The notes: generated by a model from the letters alone, not told the origin. Positions 37,643 to 49,866 are shown, numbered from the stretch's first letter. The stretch is DNA of 64,000 bases from Rhodospirillaceae bacterium MC! (GCA_002632265.1 NQOV01000005.1:62246-126245); one strand, 5' to 3'. Program-made: numbers and translations.

Positions 37643-38509
37643 ATGTTAAGCAAAAACAAGACATTAGAAATATTTAAGAAAATATTTTATAAAATTAAAA
37701 AACCCAACCGAACTACACTATATAACAATAGTGTAAAAGAAGTTAATAACCTTAAAAATAAAAATACTCATGTAAATAAAAGAAATCACCTTGTTATTTA
37801 TTTTATTTCCATTGCCATAACCATACTGATAATTTTTTCCACTGGAGTCAATTCGGTATTGTGGCAGGATGTGAAAGATATCGCCTTAACCTTAACATCT
37901 CCCCTATTTAAAGTGAAAGATGTTCAAGTATTAGGACGAAAAGAGACAACCACATCGGAAATACTAACCGCCCTAGGTACAAGATGGGATACGCCATTTT
38001 TTAATGTATCTTTAAAACAAGCAAAGGCACGTTTAGAGCAATTACCATGGGTTAAATCTGTAAACATCGCCCGCAAACTTCCTGATACTATTATAGTAAA
38101 CATCAAAGAAAAAATCCCAAGAGCCATTTGGCAACACGAAGGCAACTTCGATCTTGTGGATAGAGACGGCGATTTAATTATCGATCTTAAAGGGGATGTA
38201 AAAAAATATGGGGATCTACCATTGATAGTCGGCGAGGGAGCTCCAGAGCATATTGTATCTTTGTTAGATATCTTAAAAACCAACGCCAACATAAGTAAGC
38301 ACATTTACGCCGCCGTTATGGTTCAAAGTCGCCGTTGGAACATTCTCACAAAAGAAGATACCGAAATTAAATTGCCAGAACTAAATATTATCGACGCCTA
38401 CCACACCCTGGGAAATCTAGATAGAAAATATAATTTATTAAACAAGCATGTATCCATAATAGATTTAAGATTTAACGATAGAATTCTAGTTCGTTTAAAC
38501 AAAAAATAA
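37643..38509 (+). CDS. ftsQ: Cell division protein FtsQ
   Basis: 288 residues. A basic cytoplasmic tail (~50 residues), one membrane segment (IYFISIAITILIIFSTGV), then a POTRA domain (FKVKDVQVLGRKETTTSEIL, LPWVKSVNIARKLPDTIIV) and the FtsQ beta domain. It links early and late divisome proteins in the periplasm. ftsA follows after 71 nt of degenerate ACAAGTA-type repeats. Upstream, lrgB stands where murB/ddl would be expected. Confidence 0.88.
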   Translation: MLSKNKTLEIFKKIFYKIKKPNRTTLYNNSVKEVNNLKNKNTHVNKRNHLVIYFISIAITILIIFSTGVNSVLWQDVKDIALTLTSPLFKVKDVQVLGRKETTTSEILTALGTRWDTPFFNVSLKQAKARLEQLPWVKSVNIARKLPDTIIVNIKEKIPRAIWQHEGNFDLVDRDGDLIIDLKGDVKKYGDLPLIVGEGAPEHIVSLLDILKTNANISKHIYAAVMVQSRRWNILTKEDTEIKLPELNIIDAYHTLGNLDRKYNLLNKHVSIIDLRFNDRILVRLNKK

Positions 38510-38580
38510 CAAGTAGCAAGTAACAAGCAACAAGTAACAAGCAATAAACTACAAACTATAAGCAATAAGGAATTAAGCAT

Positions 38581-39915
38581 ATGTTTAACAGTTCAAAACC
38601 ACGTGGAGACGATGATTACATCGCTGTGATAGATTTAGGTAGCGAAAAAGTTGTCTGTGCCATTGTCCCTTTAATGAATGACTATAACGCCATGCCAGAA
38701 ATTTCAGGGCTTGGAATTGTCGACTCCCAAGGAATTGAAACAGGATACATATCCGATATGGTACTTGCCGAAGAGGCCATACGAGAGGCCATTGGCTTAG
38801 CCGAAAGAAATGCCAATCAGAAAATTAATTCTATCGTTTGTGCCATATCAGGATCGATAATTAAAAGTAAATATATGACCTTTGCCATTGAGCTAGGGGG
38901 AATGAATATCACAATCGCCGATATTAAAAATATCTATACAAAAGCATGGAGCGAAATAGAAAAAGAACTGGATAGCGAATGTTTACACGCCATTCCCACA
39001 TCCTACAAGGTAGATGAAAATAACAACATTAAATCGCCCCTTAACATGTTCGGCGATACTTTAACTGTAGATCTTAATATGGTATCAGTGCAAAACAACA
39101 CCATAAAAAATATTGAAAAGATTTTACTACAATCATATTTACACATCGAACATTATATAGTAGCCTCGTGGGCTTCAGGATACGGCGTCCTTTCTGCCAG
39201 CGAATTACAATTGGGATCTTTAGTTATCGACATGGGAGCAAAAACCACCACCGCAAGCGTATTTGAAAATGGAAGTTTAGTCTTTACAACTTCCGTACCC
39301 TTTGGCGGATACAACGTAACAAAAGATCTTGCACAAATTCTCACTCTAAATTTAGATGATAATCTAAGCAGTAATCAATATGGCGATCGTTACAACACCA
39401 TACAAACCGCCAGTAAATCCTTAAAAATAAGCTTGGATGAAGCCGAGATGATAAAATGTAACTACGGTAGAGCCGTAGCCGAGGCCGCCGATGATTATAC
39501 TCATGTACCCATTGATAACATCGGCGGAGAAAATGTTTCAACTACCATTTTAAAATCCATGATAACAGGAGTTATTCGCCCACGTATTGAAGAGATCTTC
39601 GAACATTTAAAAATCGAACTTAAAAAATCAGGATACGACCGTCCCCACACATTGGGAATTGTTCTCACAGGCGGAGCGAGTCGTCTTGGCAAGGTGGAAA
39701 TGCTCGCAGAACAAGTATTTAAAAACAAAGTTCGCCTAGGTGCACCCATTCAAATTACCATGCCTAGCGAACATGAAAACCAACCCGAATTGTCGGTCAT
39801 ATCAGGATTAGCTAAAATGATAGTCAATAACGAAAATTTAAGAGAAAAGCCAAAATCCATTTCTACAAAGGGTTTTATAAATAAGTCTTTGAATTGGATC
39901 AAAGAAAATTTATAA
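38581..39915 (+). CDS. ftsA: Cell division protein FtsA
   Basis: Actin-fold ATPase that ties FtsZ to the membrane. 444 residues. YIAVIDLGSEKVVCAIV is the phosphate-1 loop, VIDMGAKTTTASVFENG phosphate-2, and GIVLTGGASRLGK the adenosine site. The C terminus FINKSLNWIKENL is the amphipathic membrane helix. AAGGAATTAAGCAT precedes the ATG. Confidence 0.95.
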   Translation: MFNSSKPRGDDDYIAVIDLGSEKVVCAIVPLMNDYNAMPEISGLGIVDSQGIETGYISDMVLAEEAIREAIGLAERNANQKINSIVCAISGSIIKSKYMTFAIELGGMNITIADIKNIYTKAWSEIEKELDSECLHAIPTSYKVDENNNIKSPLNMFGDTLTVDLNMVSVQNNTIKNIEKILLQSYLHIEHYIVASWASGYGVLSASELQLGSLVIDMGAKTTTASVFENGSLVFTTSVPFGGYNVTKDLAQILTLNLDDNLSSNQYGDRYNTIQTASKSLKISLDEAEMIKCNYGRAVAEAADDYTHVPIDNIGGENVSTTILKSMITGVIRPRIEEIFEHLKIELKKSGYDRPHTLGIVLTGGASRLGKVEMLAEQVFKNKVRLGAPIQITMPSEHENQPELSVISGLAKMIVNNENLREKPKSISTKGFINKSLNWIKENL

Positions 39916-40137
39916 TAAATACCATTTCGGAATCTAAATGTAAAGACATTGTACTAATTAAATAAAATTCTAACTGGTCGCAAAAAATATTCGTAAAAAT
40001 AATTTGCTATTTTCCATAACTCAAAAAAAAATCTATAAAAATATAAATAGTTTTATATATTTAAGGATTCTTAATAAATTTATGGTTTACTTATAAGACT
40101 AAATGTAGTAGTTTTAAAATTCGGAGGAATAAGAATT

Positions 40138-42543
<2,406 letters not shown>

Positions 42544-42582
42544 ATATGTGTTACAATATCTTAGCAAGATTAAAATAACAGG

Positions 42583-42620
42583 AATAGACATGAAATATAA
42601 CTAAATATTTCATGTCTATT
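42583..42620 (+). terminator. ftsZ terminator
   Basis: Perfect 15-bp stem AATAGACATGAAATA, 8-nt loop, then TTTTATTTTTT. Confidence 0.9.
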
Positions 42621-42696
42621 TTATTTTTTGCTGATTTTTAATTACTAGACTAAAAACTAAACAAATGGAAAAAAGCTTAGATTTTATATTTTTTCC

Positions 42697-42725
42697 TTGA
42701 ATTTTTAATAAATTATGTATATAAT
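42697..42725 (+). promoter_or_regulatory. usp promoter
   Basis: TTGAAT, exactly 17 nt, TATAAT, 53 nt before the ATG. Confidence 0.6.
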
Positions 42726-42777
42726 ATAAGTATGTAACAAATATATAACAATTTAATTCAATAAGGATATATATATC

Positions 42778-43641
42778 ATGTCAAAAAAATCAATTCTTAC
42801 CATAGTAAATGGTAATACCGCCACTCAAGGGGCGATTCGTTTAAGTTTTTCCATATCAAAATCTCTAAAAGCACACAATAAAATCCTTTTCACAACAAAT
42901 ACACCACAACACACGTTACCAATTATTGGCGAAAACATCAGCCGTCCTGTAATGGATGATATCATAGACACAATTAAAGAAAAAACATCAGAAGCAACCG
43001 AAGCTACATTAAATGCCATTGATATTACATCAAAGGAATTCAACATTAATAAACAACAGGATGTTCCCATTCAAGAATTCCCTTCATATTCTTATCATAA
43101 GCATTTGGGTAATTTAACGGAAATCGTTGCTAATCATGGACGCATGACAGATTTCATCGTTGTTGGTCGTACTAATCTTAACGATGATGATAGCGATGCG
43201 AGTGAATTAATTGAAACTGCTATTTTCCAAACTGGTCATAGTGTTGTACTCGCTCCTAGTGATTACTCTGGCGAATATGAACCGAAAAAAATTGCATTCC
43301 TATGGCGTGGATCTCTAGAGGGAGCAAGAGCTTTAACAGGAGCTTTACCATTTATCGAGCAAGCTGATTCCGTATGCTTAATTGGGAATAAAAGAGAAAT
43401 GCCCATTGATGAAATGAAACATTATTTCAGTTGTCATAGAATAGAAGTACAAGTTCAAGATCTTGATCTTGATAATACAAAAAATGTAGGCGAAGAAATT
43501 GCTCGCATTTGTGATGATAACGATATGGACATGCTAGTAATGGGTGCTTACGTTAAAGGACGTTTAAGAAATTGGATCTTTGGTGGTTTAACATCAAATG
43601 TTATCGAAGAAATTAAAATTCCAATTTTAATGCGTATCTAG
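42778..43641 (+). CDS. Universal stress protein family protein
   Basis: 287 residues, room for two Usp domains. The second is clear: DMDMLVMGAYVKGRLRNWIF followed by GGLTSNVIEEIKIPILM, the G-x2-G-x9-G nucleotide-binding pattern of UspA with Gly/Thr. The first half is divergent. A cytoplasmic stress-related nucleotide-binding protein is likely. It has its own promoter after the ftsZ terminator. Confidence 0.8.
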   Translation: MSKKSILTIVNGNTATQGAIRLSFSISKSLKAHNKILFTTNTPQHTLPIIGENISRPVMDDIIDTIKEKTSEATEATLNAIDITSKEFNINKQQDVPIQEFPSYSYHKHLGNLTEIVANHGRMTDFIVVGRTNLNDDDSDASELIETAIFQTGHSVVLAPSDYSGEYEPKKIAFLWRGSLEGARALTGALPFIEQADSVCLIGNKREMPIDEMKHYFSCHRIEVQVQDLDLDNTKNVGEEIARICDDNDMDMLVMGAYVKGRLRNWIFGGLTSNVIEEIKIPILMRI

Positions 43642-43680
43642 ATTTTTTCCTTAAAACAAGATATTATAAATAAAATCTCA

Positions 43681-43740
43681 AACATAACATAACATAACAT
43701 AACATAACATAACATAACATAACATAACATAACATAACAT
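43681..43740. repeat. (AACAT)12 microsatellite before pheA
   Basis: Twelve exact pentanucleotide copies, 60 bp, ending 34 nt before the pheA ATG. Degenerate copies continue toward the start. It probably lies in the pheA 5' leader or promoter. Confidence 0.9.
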
Positions 43741-43774
43741 ATAATATAACAATAACATAACGTAATATAATAAA

Positions 43775-44623
43775 ATGACAAATAAAACCAACAAGATTTC
43801 CTTTCAAGGAGAACTCGGTGCTTTCTCTCATCTAGCATGTAAGGAAAAATTTCCCCATATGGATGTTGTGCCATGTATTACATTCGATGATGCTATTAAT
43901 GCGGTCAAGCAAGGTAAAACAGATCTCGCAATGATCCCCATTGATAACACCATAGCGGGCAGAGTTGCCGACGTTCACCGCTTGCTACCTAAATCTAAAT
44001 TACATATTATTGGGGAATTTTTCTTGCCGATTAATCATTGTCTTTTAGTTAATAAAGGTAATAGCATTGAGAACTTAAAGGAAATCCATAGCCATGTTCA
44101 TGCTATCAATCAATGCCGAAATTTTAGCGAAAAACATAAGCTAAAAAGCGTTATCGCAACAGATACGGCAGGATCAGCCAAAGAATTAGCAGAAAATCCC
44201 AATATGGAACATTCGTCCATAGCCTCCCAATTGGCAGGAGAAATCTATGGGCTTGATATTCTTCATCGTGGAATCCAAGATGAGAATGGGAATGTTACAA
44301 GATTCATTGTATTATCGCCAGAAAATACCCATATTGATTATGATCCTAAAAAATTATATGTTACAAGTTTGATGTTTAATACTAAAAATATTCCTGCAGC
44401 CTTATATAAGGTACTCGGTGGCTTTGCAACAAATGATATAAATCTAACTAAATTAGAGAGTTATTTCTTTGAAGGCTCATTAAGTGCCAACTGCTTTTAT
44501 ATGGAAACGGAATCTCATACGGATTCATCTCGCATGAAAAACGCTCTAAAGGAAATCAACTTTTTTGCTGATAACATTAATATACTAGGAACATATCAAG
44601 CTTCTTCATTTAGAAAAAGATAA
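43775..44623 (+). CDS. pheA: Prephenate dehydratase
   Basis: It makes phenylpyruvate for phenylalanine synthesis. 282 residues, without a chorismate mutase domain, as in the stand-alone type. KISFQGELGAFSHLA opens the catalytic domain, LAMIPIDNTIAGRV is a family loop, and NVTRFIVL holds the catalytic TRF. An ACT domain follows (SLMFNTKNIPAALYKVLGGF, LTKLESYFFEG, where ESRP is usual, so Phe sensing may differ). There is no clear ribosome binding site. Confidence 0.92.
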   Translation: MTNKTNKISFQGELGAFSHLACKEKFPHMDVVPCITFDDAINAVKQGKTDLAMIPIDNTIAGRVADVHRLLPKSKLHIIGEFFLPINHCLLVNKGNSIENLKEIHSHVHAINQCRNFSEKHKLKSVIATDTAGSAKELAENPNMEHSSIASQLAGEIYGLDILHRGIQDENGNVTRFIVLSPENTHIDYDPKKLYVTSLMFNTKNIPAALYKVLGGFATNDINLTKLESYFFEGSLSANCFYMETESHTDSSRMKNALKEINFFADNINILGTYQASSFRKR

Positions 44624-44670
44624 TAAATGCTGAAACTTATCTCAAACTAACCCTATAAGGATATAAAATT

Positions 44671-45423
44671 ATGGAATACATCTCTATTGGATCAGGAAAC
44701 GCCGTTAATTCATGTGGTCAAGCGAACGCCTGCCAACTTTTAAAGCTAAAAAATGAAACCATAGCTATCGACATGGGCCCTACTTCATTAATGCGTTTAA
44801 AACAAGAAAATATTGAACCAGCAGATATCAGCAAGATTTTTATAACTCATCTTCATGGCGATCATGCAGGTGGCTTGCTATATTTTCTACTGGATAAATA
44901 TACTGCAAATCCAGAAAGTATCGTTACAATCATCGGTCCAGTTGGCACTAAAGAAAGCCTAGAGTTAACAACAACCGCAATGTATAACGGCTTAGAACAA
45001 GAATTACTTAATCCTAAAGTGGTAAAATTCGTTGAAGTGGAAATGGATCAAACTATCGAAATTGATAACATTCATCTAGAAACATTTAGAGCCGATCATT
45101 TCACAGGTAAATACCAAGCTCTAATGCTAAAATTAACAGTGGAAAACAAAAGCATATTCTTTAGTGGCGATACAGAATGGCGAGATGAGATAATAACTTA
45201 CACCAATAACACAGATCTTACCGTTCTGGATGTTATGCTAATCAACGCTGTTTTGCCTAAACACATCGTAATAGACGATCTTAAAAGATCCTTAAACGAT
45301 ATTAATGCCAAAAATATTTTCATAAATCATAGTAATATGGGAATAATCAAAGACAACGCTCCTTTCATGCTCAACAACTCAAAAATCAAAATTACCCATG
45401 ACGGTATGCGAGCTACGATATAA
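44671..45423 (+). CDS. Metallo-beta-lactamase fold hydrolase, RNase Z-like
   Basis: 250 residues. Metal site THLHGDHAGG, then FRADHF, SGDT and a late INHS fit the MBL fold of the RNase Z/arylsulfatase branch. True tRNase Z has a flexible arm that I do not see. An AAGGATATAAA ribosome binding site precedes it, 47 nt after pheA. Substrate unknown. Confidence 0.75.
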   Translation: MEYISIGSGNAVNSCGQANACQLLKLKNETIAIDMGPTSLMRLKQENIEPADISKIFITHLHGDHAGGLLYFLLDKYTANPESIVTIIGPVGTKESLELTTTAMYNGLEQELLNPKVVKFVEVEMDQTIEIDNIHLETFRADHFTGKYQALMLKLTVENKSIFFSGDTEWRDEIITYTNNTDLTVLDVMLINAVLPKHIVIDDLKRSLNDINAKNIFINHSNMGIIKDNAPFMLNNSKIKITHDGMRATI

Positions 45424-45448
45424 CGTTAGATAAGGATTTAAAGACAAA

Positions 45449-46366
45449 ATGAAACTCTCTGAATTAAATACAAATCTAAAAATTATAAATAATGATGTTG
45501 ATTTCGAGTCTCTAGGTCTAGCTTTAGAACATTATAATGATAAGCCTTTTTTATCTTTTTTATATAATGAGTATTTTATGAAAAAGATACTATCTAACGA
45601 CGCAATAACCGCAGTGGTTACCACTGAACAAGTGGCAGAACTCTTATTAAAAGAAAAACCGTCCTTAGGAATTTTAATTTCCAATGATCCTAAAAATGAT
45701 TTTTATCATATCCATAACACTCTATACGAATCAGGATTTTACAAACAAAATACCATAAAATCCCACATATCCCCTACTGCGATTCTCCACCCTAGCGTAA
45801 ATTTAATGGGCGAAAATATCACAATCGGCGAAAATACTATCATAGAACCCAATGTAGTAATTCATGATAATGTTAGCATAGGCAATAATTGCACTATAAA
45901 ATCAGGTGCAGTTATCGGCGGAAGTTCTTGTATTACTTATGTTAATGAAGACAATAGAAACGCTATAGTTAAATCCTTAGGCTGTGTTGTCATAAAGAAT
46001 AATGTGTATATAAATTCTAATAGCGTTATTGATAAAGGACGCTTTAACACCACATTAATCGAAAGCCATGTGATAATTGATAGTTTAGTTTACATTGCTC
46101 ACGATGTAATAATTAAAGAAAACACTATCCTTTTAGGTGGGACTGTAGTATCAGGCTATACGGTTATCGAACAAGATAGCTACACAGGCCCCAACTCCAC
46201 CATAAGCGACGCTTTACTAATCCAAAAAAATGCTAAAATATCCTTAGGTGCAGTTGTCATTAACAATGTAAAAAGCAATCAGACAATGTCTGGCAATTTC
46301 GCCATGGATCATACCACATGCTTAAAAATCCAACACTACACCAAGAAAAAAATCTCAAAACTTTAG
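45449..46366 (+). CDS. lpxD: LpxD-like UDP-3-O-acylglucosamine N-acyltransferase
   Basis: 305 residues. The N-terminal ~95 residues resemble the LpxD uridine-binding domain (SDPKNDFYHI region). A left-handed beta-helix follows, with hexapeptides such as ENITIGENTIIEPNVVIHDN; YIAHDVII contains the likely catalytic His. The usual G-F-G-Y loop is replaced. LpxD adds the second acyl chains of lipid A. It is outside the usual bamA-lpxD-fabZ-lpxA cluster, so another sugar N-acyltransferase is possible. Confidence 0.65.
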   Translation: MKLSELNTNLKIINNDVDFESLGLALEHYNDKPFLSFLYNEYFMKKILSNDAITAVVTTEQVAELLLKEKPSLGILISNDPKNDFYHIHNTLYESGFYKQNTIKSHISPTAILHPSVNLMGENITIGENTIIEPNVVIHDNVSIGNNCTIKSGAVIGGSSCITYVNEDNRNAIVKSLGCVVIKNNVYINSNSVIDKGRFNTTLIESHVIIDSLVYIAHDVIIKENTILLGGTVVSGYTVIEQDSYTGPNSTISDALLIQKNAKISLGAVVINNVKSNQTMSGNFAMDHTTCLKIQHYTKKKISKL

Positions 46367-46371
46367 ATATA

Positions 46372-46560
46372 CCTTAACTTAGAGAGACGTGTACTTAATG
46401 CCCTACACTAGCCCTAAGGTAAGGTACAATTAACCCACTTATCACGATCCGCAGGATTGGGAGAAATGGGCTAAGATGTGCCTTAACTTAGGGCGACGTG
46501 TACTTAATGCCCTACATAAGCCCTAAGGTAAGGTACATATTAGCCCATTTATCACGATCC
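46372..46560. repeat. Tandem pair of long-hairpin elements between lpxD and uup
   Basis: Two ~80-nt direct copies (46372-46450 and 46481-46560) share CCTTAACTTAG, ACGTGTACTTAATGCCCTAC, GCCCTAAGGTAAGGTAC and TATCACGATCC. The second folds into a 31-bp stem (46464-46494 with 46520-46550; two mismatches, one G-U). The GACGTGTAC...CATAA loop is shared with the 61.9-kb element. The end of copy 2 encodes the last codons and stop of uup. Confidence 0.8.
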
Positions 46561-48411
46561 TACCTCGAGTTCTTCGGCTTTTAGGGAAATATCGAGCCAT
46601 TGTTCTTCGGCTTTTATTAGTTCGTCTTTTACTTCGGTTAGTTGGAATGAGAGGTTGTCGAACTTGGTTGGGTTGTTTAGGTATAGATTGGGATCGGACA
46701 GTTGTTGTTCTATGGTTTCGATGTCTTTGGCTAGGCGTTCCATTGTTTTGGGTAGGATGTCTAGGGCTCTTTTGTCGTTGTAGGTTAGTTTATTAAGAGC
46801 TTCTTTTTTTCGGCGTTCTTTTGCTAGGTTGGGATTTTTCTTTTCTTCTTTTTTCTCTTGAATTTCCTTATTGCTTTTTGATATTTGGTTGAGATAATCA
46901 CTGTATCCGCCTGCGTATTCTGTAACTTTACCGTTACCACTCATTACTATGGTTGATGTGGCTAGTCTATCTATGAAATCACGATCGTGGCTGATTAAGA
47001 TTAACGTGCCGTCATAGTCGCCTAGTACTTCTACTAGTAGGTCTAGGGTGTCCATATCTAGATCGTTTGTTGGCTCATCTAGTACCATTAAATTGGTCGG
47101 ATATGCTAGGATTTTAGCGAGCATTAGTCTATTTTTCTCGCCACCTGATAGATTGCGGATGGGATCGAAAGCCTTTTTTGGATCAAAGAGAAAATCACGC
47201 AGATAACCAATGGCGTGGCGTGGCTTACCATTGACGGTAACATATTCGCCTCCATGATTGGTCAGATAGAAAATCATGTTATCATTTTCATCTAAGCTTT
47301 CACGCTTTTGATCAAAGGAAGATACGCTTAAACCTGTACCGAGTTTTACTGTACCTTTATCTGGAGATAGCTTTCCTATTAACATATTTAAGAATGTAGA
47401 TTTACCGACGCCGTTAGGGCCTACGATCGCAATTTTCTCGCCCTTTTTTACGAGCATTTCAAAGCCATTAACAATCAGCTTTTCCCCTTGATCTTCTGTG
47501 ATGAATGATTTATGTAAATTCTTAACTCGAATTACTGCTTTACCTTGGCCTTCTTCTACTTCCACTTGCATTTTAGCACGTCCACGGCGATGCAAATGGC
47601 TGGATTTAGTTTTGCGTAAACTTGCAAGTTTACCTACACGGCGTTGATTACGTTTTCGGCGTGCGGTAACTCCTCTTTGCATGTAGCGAAGTTCTTCGGC
47701 TATTTGGATATTTAGATTATTTAAATATTTTTCTTCTTCTTCGAAAACTTGTTCTTGCCATGTTTCAAAGTCCGTATATCCAATATGCGATGTACGAAGT
47801 TTTCCACGATCTAGCCAAAATGTGCGTTTAGATGTGGCATTTAAGAACTTCCTATCATGGCTAATTATCAAATAACTCCCCTTAAAGGATTTTACACGTT
47901 CTTCTAACCATAAAATAGCGTCGATATCTAGGTGGTTGGTGGGTTCATCGAGCATTAGGATATCAGGTTCGGCAGATAAGGCACGAGCAAGGGACGCCTT
48001 ACGACTTTCTCCACCAGATAAAGAGGCGAAATCACGGTCAGGATCTAAATTCAATTCGGAACATATGGCGTTAACTTGATATGATCTATCTTGTAATTCA
48101 TCATCTCTTAACTTGGGCAAACCCTCTTTTATGAATTCGAATACGGTTTTATTTACATCTTTTGGGATATCCTGTTCTAAGCGTGAAATTACTGTTCCTG
48201 GTTGGATGAATATTTCGCCGTCATCGGGTTCGATATCGCCTGAAAGAATTTTCATCAAAGTAGATTTACCACAACCATTATGACCAACCAAGCATATTTT
48301 TTCGTTCGGTAAAATACTAAATGAAATATTTTCCAACAACGGCTTTCCTCCGAATGTTACTTTCAAATCTTTCATGGTTACTAAGGGCGGTTGTGCGTTC
48401 GACATTTTCAA
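46552..48411 (-). CDS. uup: ABC-F ATPase, Uup type
   Basis: 619 residues, soluble, no membrane domain. Two ABC domains: Walker A GHNGCGKSTL, signature LSGGESRKASLA, LLDEPTNHLD; then GPNGVGKSTF, LSGGEKNRLMLA, VLDEPTNDLD. The interdomain linker RRKRNQRRVGKL is Arg/Lys-rich, and a C-terminal coiled coil (residues ~530-615) identifies Uup rather than EttA. ABC-F proteins act on ribosomes. The extreme C-terminal Val-Gly-Ser is supplied by a repeat element. MSNAQPP, two codons in, is an alternative start. Confidence 0.9.
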   Translation of the reverse strand: MKMSNAQPPLVTMKDLKVTFGGKPLLENISFSILPNEKICLVGHNGCGKSTLMKILSGDIEPDDGEIFIQPGTVISRLEQDIPKDVNKTVFEFIKEGLPKLRDDELQDRSYQVNAICSELNLDPDRDFASLSGGESRKASLARALSAEPDILMLDEPTNHLDIDAILWLEERVKSFKGSYLIISHDRKFLNATSKRTFWLDRGKLRTSHIGYTDFETWQEQVFEEEEKYLNNLNIQIAEELRYMQRGVTARRKRNQRRVGKLASLRKTKSSHLHRRGRAKMQVEVEEGQGKAVIRVKNLHKSFITEDQGEKLIVNGFEMLVKKGEKIAIVGPNGVGKSTFLNMLIGKLSPDKGTVKLGTGLSVSSFDQKRESLDENDNMIFYLTNHGGEYVTVNGKPRHAIGYLRDFLFDPKKAFDPIRNLSGGEKNRLMLAKILAYPTNLMVLDEPTNDLDMDTLDLLVEVLGDYDGTLILISHDRDFIDRLATSTIVMSGNGKVTEYAGGYSDYLNQISKSNKEIQEKKEEKKNPNLAKERRKKEALNKLTYNDKRALDILPKTMERLAKDIETIEQQLSDPNLYLNNPTKFDNLSFQLTEVKDELIKAEEQWLDISLKAEELEVGS

Positions 48412-48436
48412 GCTTTCATCAATATATTATTTAATT

Positions 48437-48472
48437 ATTGCCATTTTAATATATTTATGGTAAAATGGCAAT
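48437..48472. promoter_or_regulatory. Symmetric overlapping divergent promoters, uup and glmU
   Basis: A perfect inverted repeat ATTGCCATTTTA / TAAAATGGCAAT with 12-nt spacer. On + it reads TTGCCA (48438-48443), 17 nt, TAAAAT (48461-48466) toward glmU. On - it reads TTGCCA (48471-48466), 17 nt, TAAAAT (48448-48443) toward uup. Each -35 touches the other's -10, so only one polymerase can bind at a time. Confidence 0.65.
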
Positions 48473-48522
48473 ATAAATATTAAAGAAAGTTAAACTAATA
48501 ACTAAGAAGAGGAGTTTTAATC

Positions 48523-49866
48523 ATGGATATATCGGCAATCATTTTAGGTGCAGGGCATGGAACAAGAATGAAATCATCCATCCCAAAAGTAGCCCATAAA
48601 ATTGGCGGTAAGCCTATGATTTCCCACGTTATATCATCATTAGAACAAGCAGGATGTGAAAAGAATAACATCACTGTAGTTATAGGCGAAGAACAAACAA
48701 TCTTGCATGATATCCTAAGTGAATATAAGATAGCCTATCAAAAGGAACGCCTAGGAACAGCACACGCTACTCTCTCGGCTCAAGATAGCATAAAAGAAAA
48801 TGTAGGCGATATATTTATCTGCTTTGGCGATAATCCGTTAATTCCTGCTAGCATATATGAACAAATGTTAGAAAAACGCCGTAAGGGTAATCATGTGGTA
48901 TCGGTGGGCTTTCAACATACAGGAACAAAAGCCTATGGACGCTTAATTACAGACGAAAATAAATTACTCGAAAACATCGAATTTAAGGACGCAACAAAAC
49001 AACAACAACAAATTACCCTATGCAATGGCGGAATCATGTGTGTGGACGCTCAACATCTATTTGAACTGCTTAATATGGTGGAAAATAATAATGCTCAAAA
49101 TGAGTATTATTTACCTGATATCATCAAAATAGCCAACAATAAAGGCTTAAGATGTTCTTGGGTTGAGGCTTTAGAAAGTGATATCTTGGGCGTTAATTCA
49201 AGAGTAGAACTCTCACAAGCTGAAGAGATTTTCCAATCTCGTAAACGTCTTGAGGCCATGAATAACGGTGCTACCTTGCTCGATAAAAATACAACCTATT
49301 TTAGCCATGATACAATCATCGGCAAAGATGTTATCATCGAACCGAATGTCTTCTTTGGCGTTGGCGTTAGTGTAGAAGATGAAGTTCACATTAAGGCAAA
49401 TAGTCATTTTGAAAACTGTGTAATTAAAAAGCATGCCATAATCGGTCCCTTTGCTCGTATTCGTCCAGGGGCAATTATTGGCGAACAAGCACACATCGGC
49501 AATTTTGTTGAGATCAAAAACTCGCACATACATAAACAAGCTAAAGTAAATCATCTTACATACATTGGCGATAGTGATATCGGCGAGCGAACAAACATCG
49601 GAGCAGGAACTATCACATGTAACTACGATGGCTTTAATAAGGATAGAACTACAATCGGCAAAGATGTATTCATCGGCTCGAACACATGCTTAATCGCTCC
49701 TGTAACTGTGGAAGATAAAGCCATGACCGCCACTGGTACGGTAGTAACTAAAAATGTGAAATCTGAAGCTCTAGCAATTTCTCGAACTAAACAATTAAAC
49801 AAAGAAAACTTTGCCACGCTTTTAAATAACAAAAATAAAAAGAGAAAAGAACAGAGTAAAAAATAA
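48523..49866 (+). CDS. glmU: Bifunctional GlmU (GlcNAc-1-P uridyltransferase / GlcN-1-P acetyltransferase)
   Basis: 447 residues. It makes UDP-GlcNAc for peptidoglycan and lipid A. The uridyltransferase domain opens with IILGAGHGTRMKSSIPK; RLGTAHATLSA and FGDNPLI are visible. The C-terminal half is a left-handed beta-helix with KNSHIHKQAKVNHLTYIGDS and GAGTITCNYDGFNKDRTTIG, the acetyltransferase site. AAGAGGAG precedes the ATG. Its TAA overlaps the comM ATG by one base. Confidence 0.95.
   Translation: MDISAIILGAGHGTRMKSSIPKVAHKIGGKPMISHVISSLEQAGCEKNNITVVIGEEQTILHDILSEYKIAYQKERLGTAHATLSAQDSIKENVGDIFICFGDNPLIPASIYEQMLEKRRKGNHVVSVGFQHTGTKAYGRLITDENKLLENIEFKDATKQQQQITLCNGGIMCVDAQHLFELLNMVENNNAQNEYYLPDIIKIANNKGLRCSWVEALESDILGVNSRVELSQAEEIFQSRKRLEAMNNGATLLDKNTTYFSHDTIIGKDVIIEPNVFFGVGVSVEDEVHIKANSHFENCVIKKHAIIGPFARIRPGAIIGEQAHIGNFVEIKNSHIHKQAKVNHLTYIGDSDIGERTNIGAGTITCNYDGFNKDRTTIGKDVFIGSNTCLIAPVTVEDKAMTATGTVVTKNVKSEALAISRTKQLNKENFATLLNNKNKKRKEQSKK

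Noticed and set aside
38510-38580. ACAAGTA-type tandem repeat between ftsQ and ftsA as a functional element
   Set aside because: Short and degenerate, likely decayed simple sequence; nothing else supports a role.
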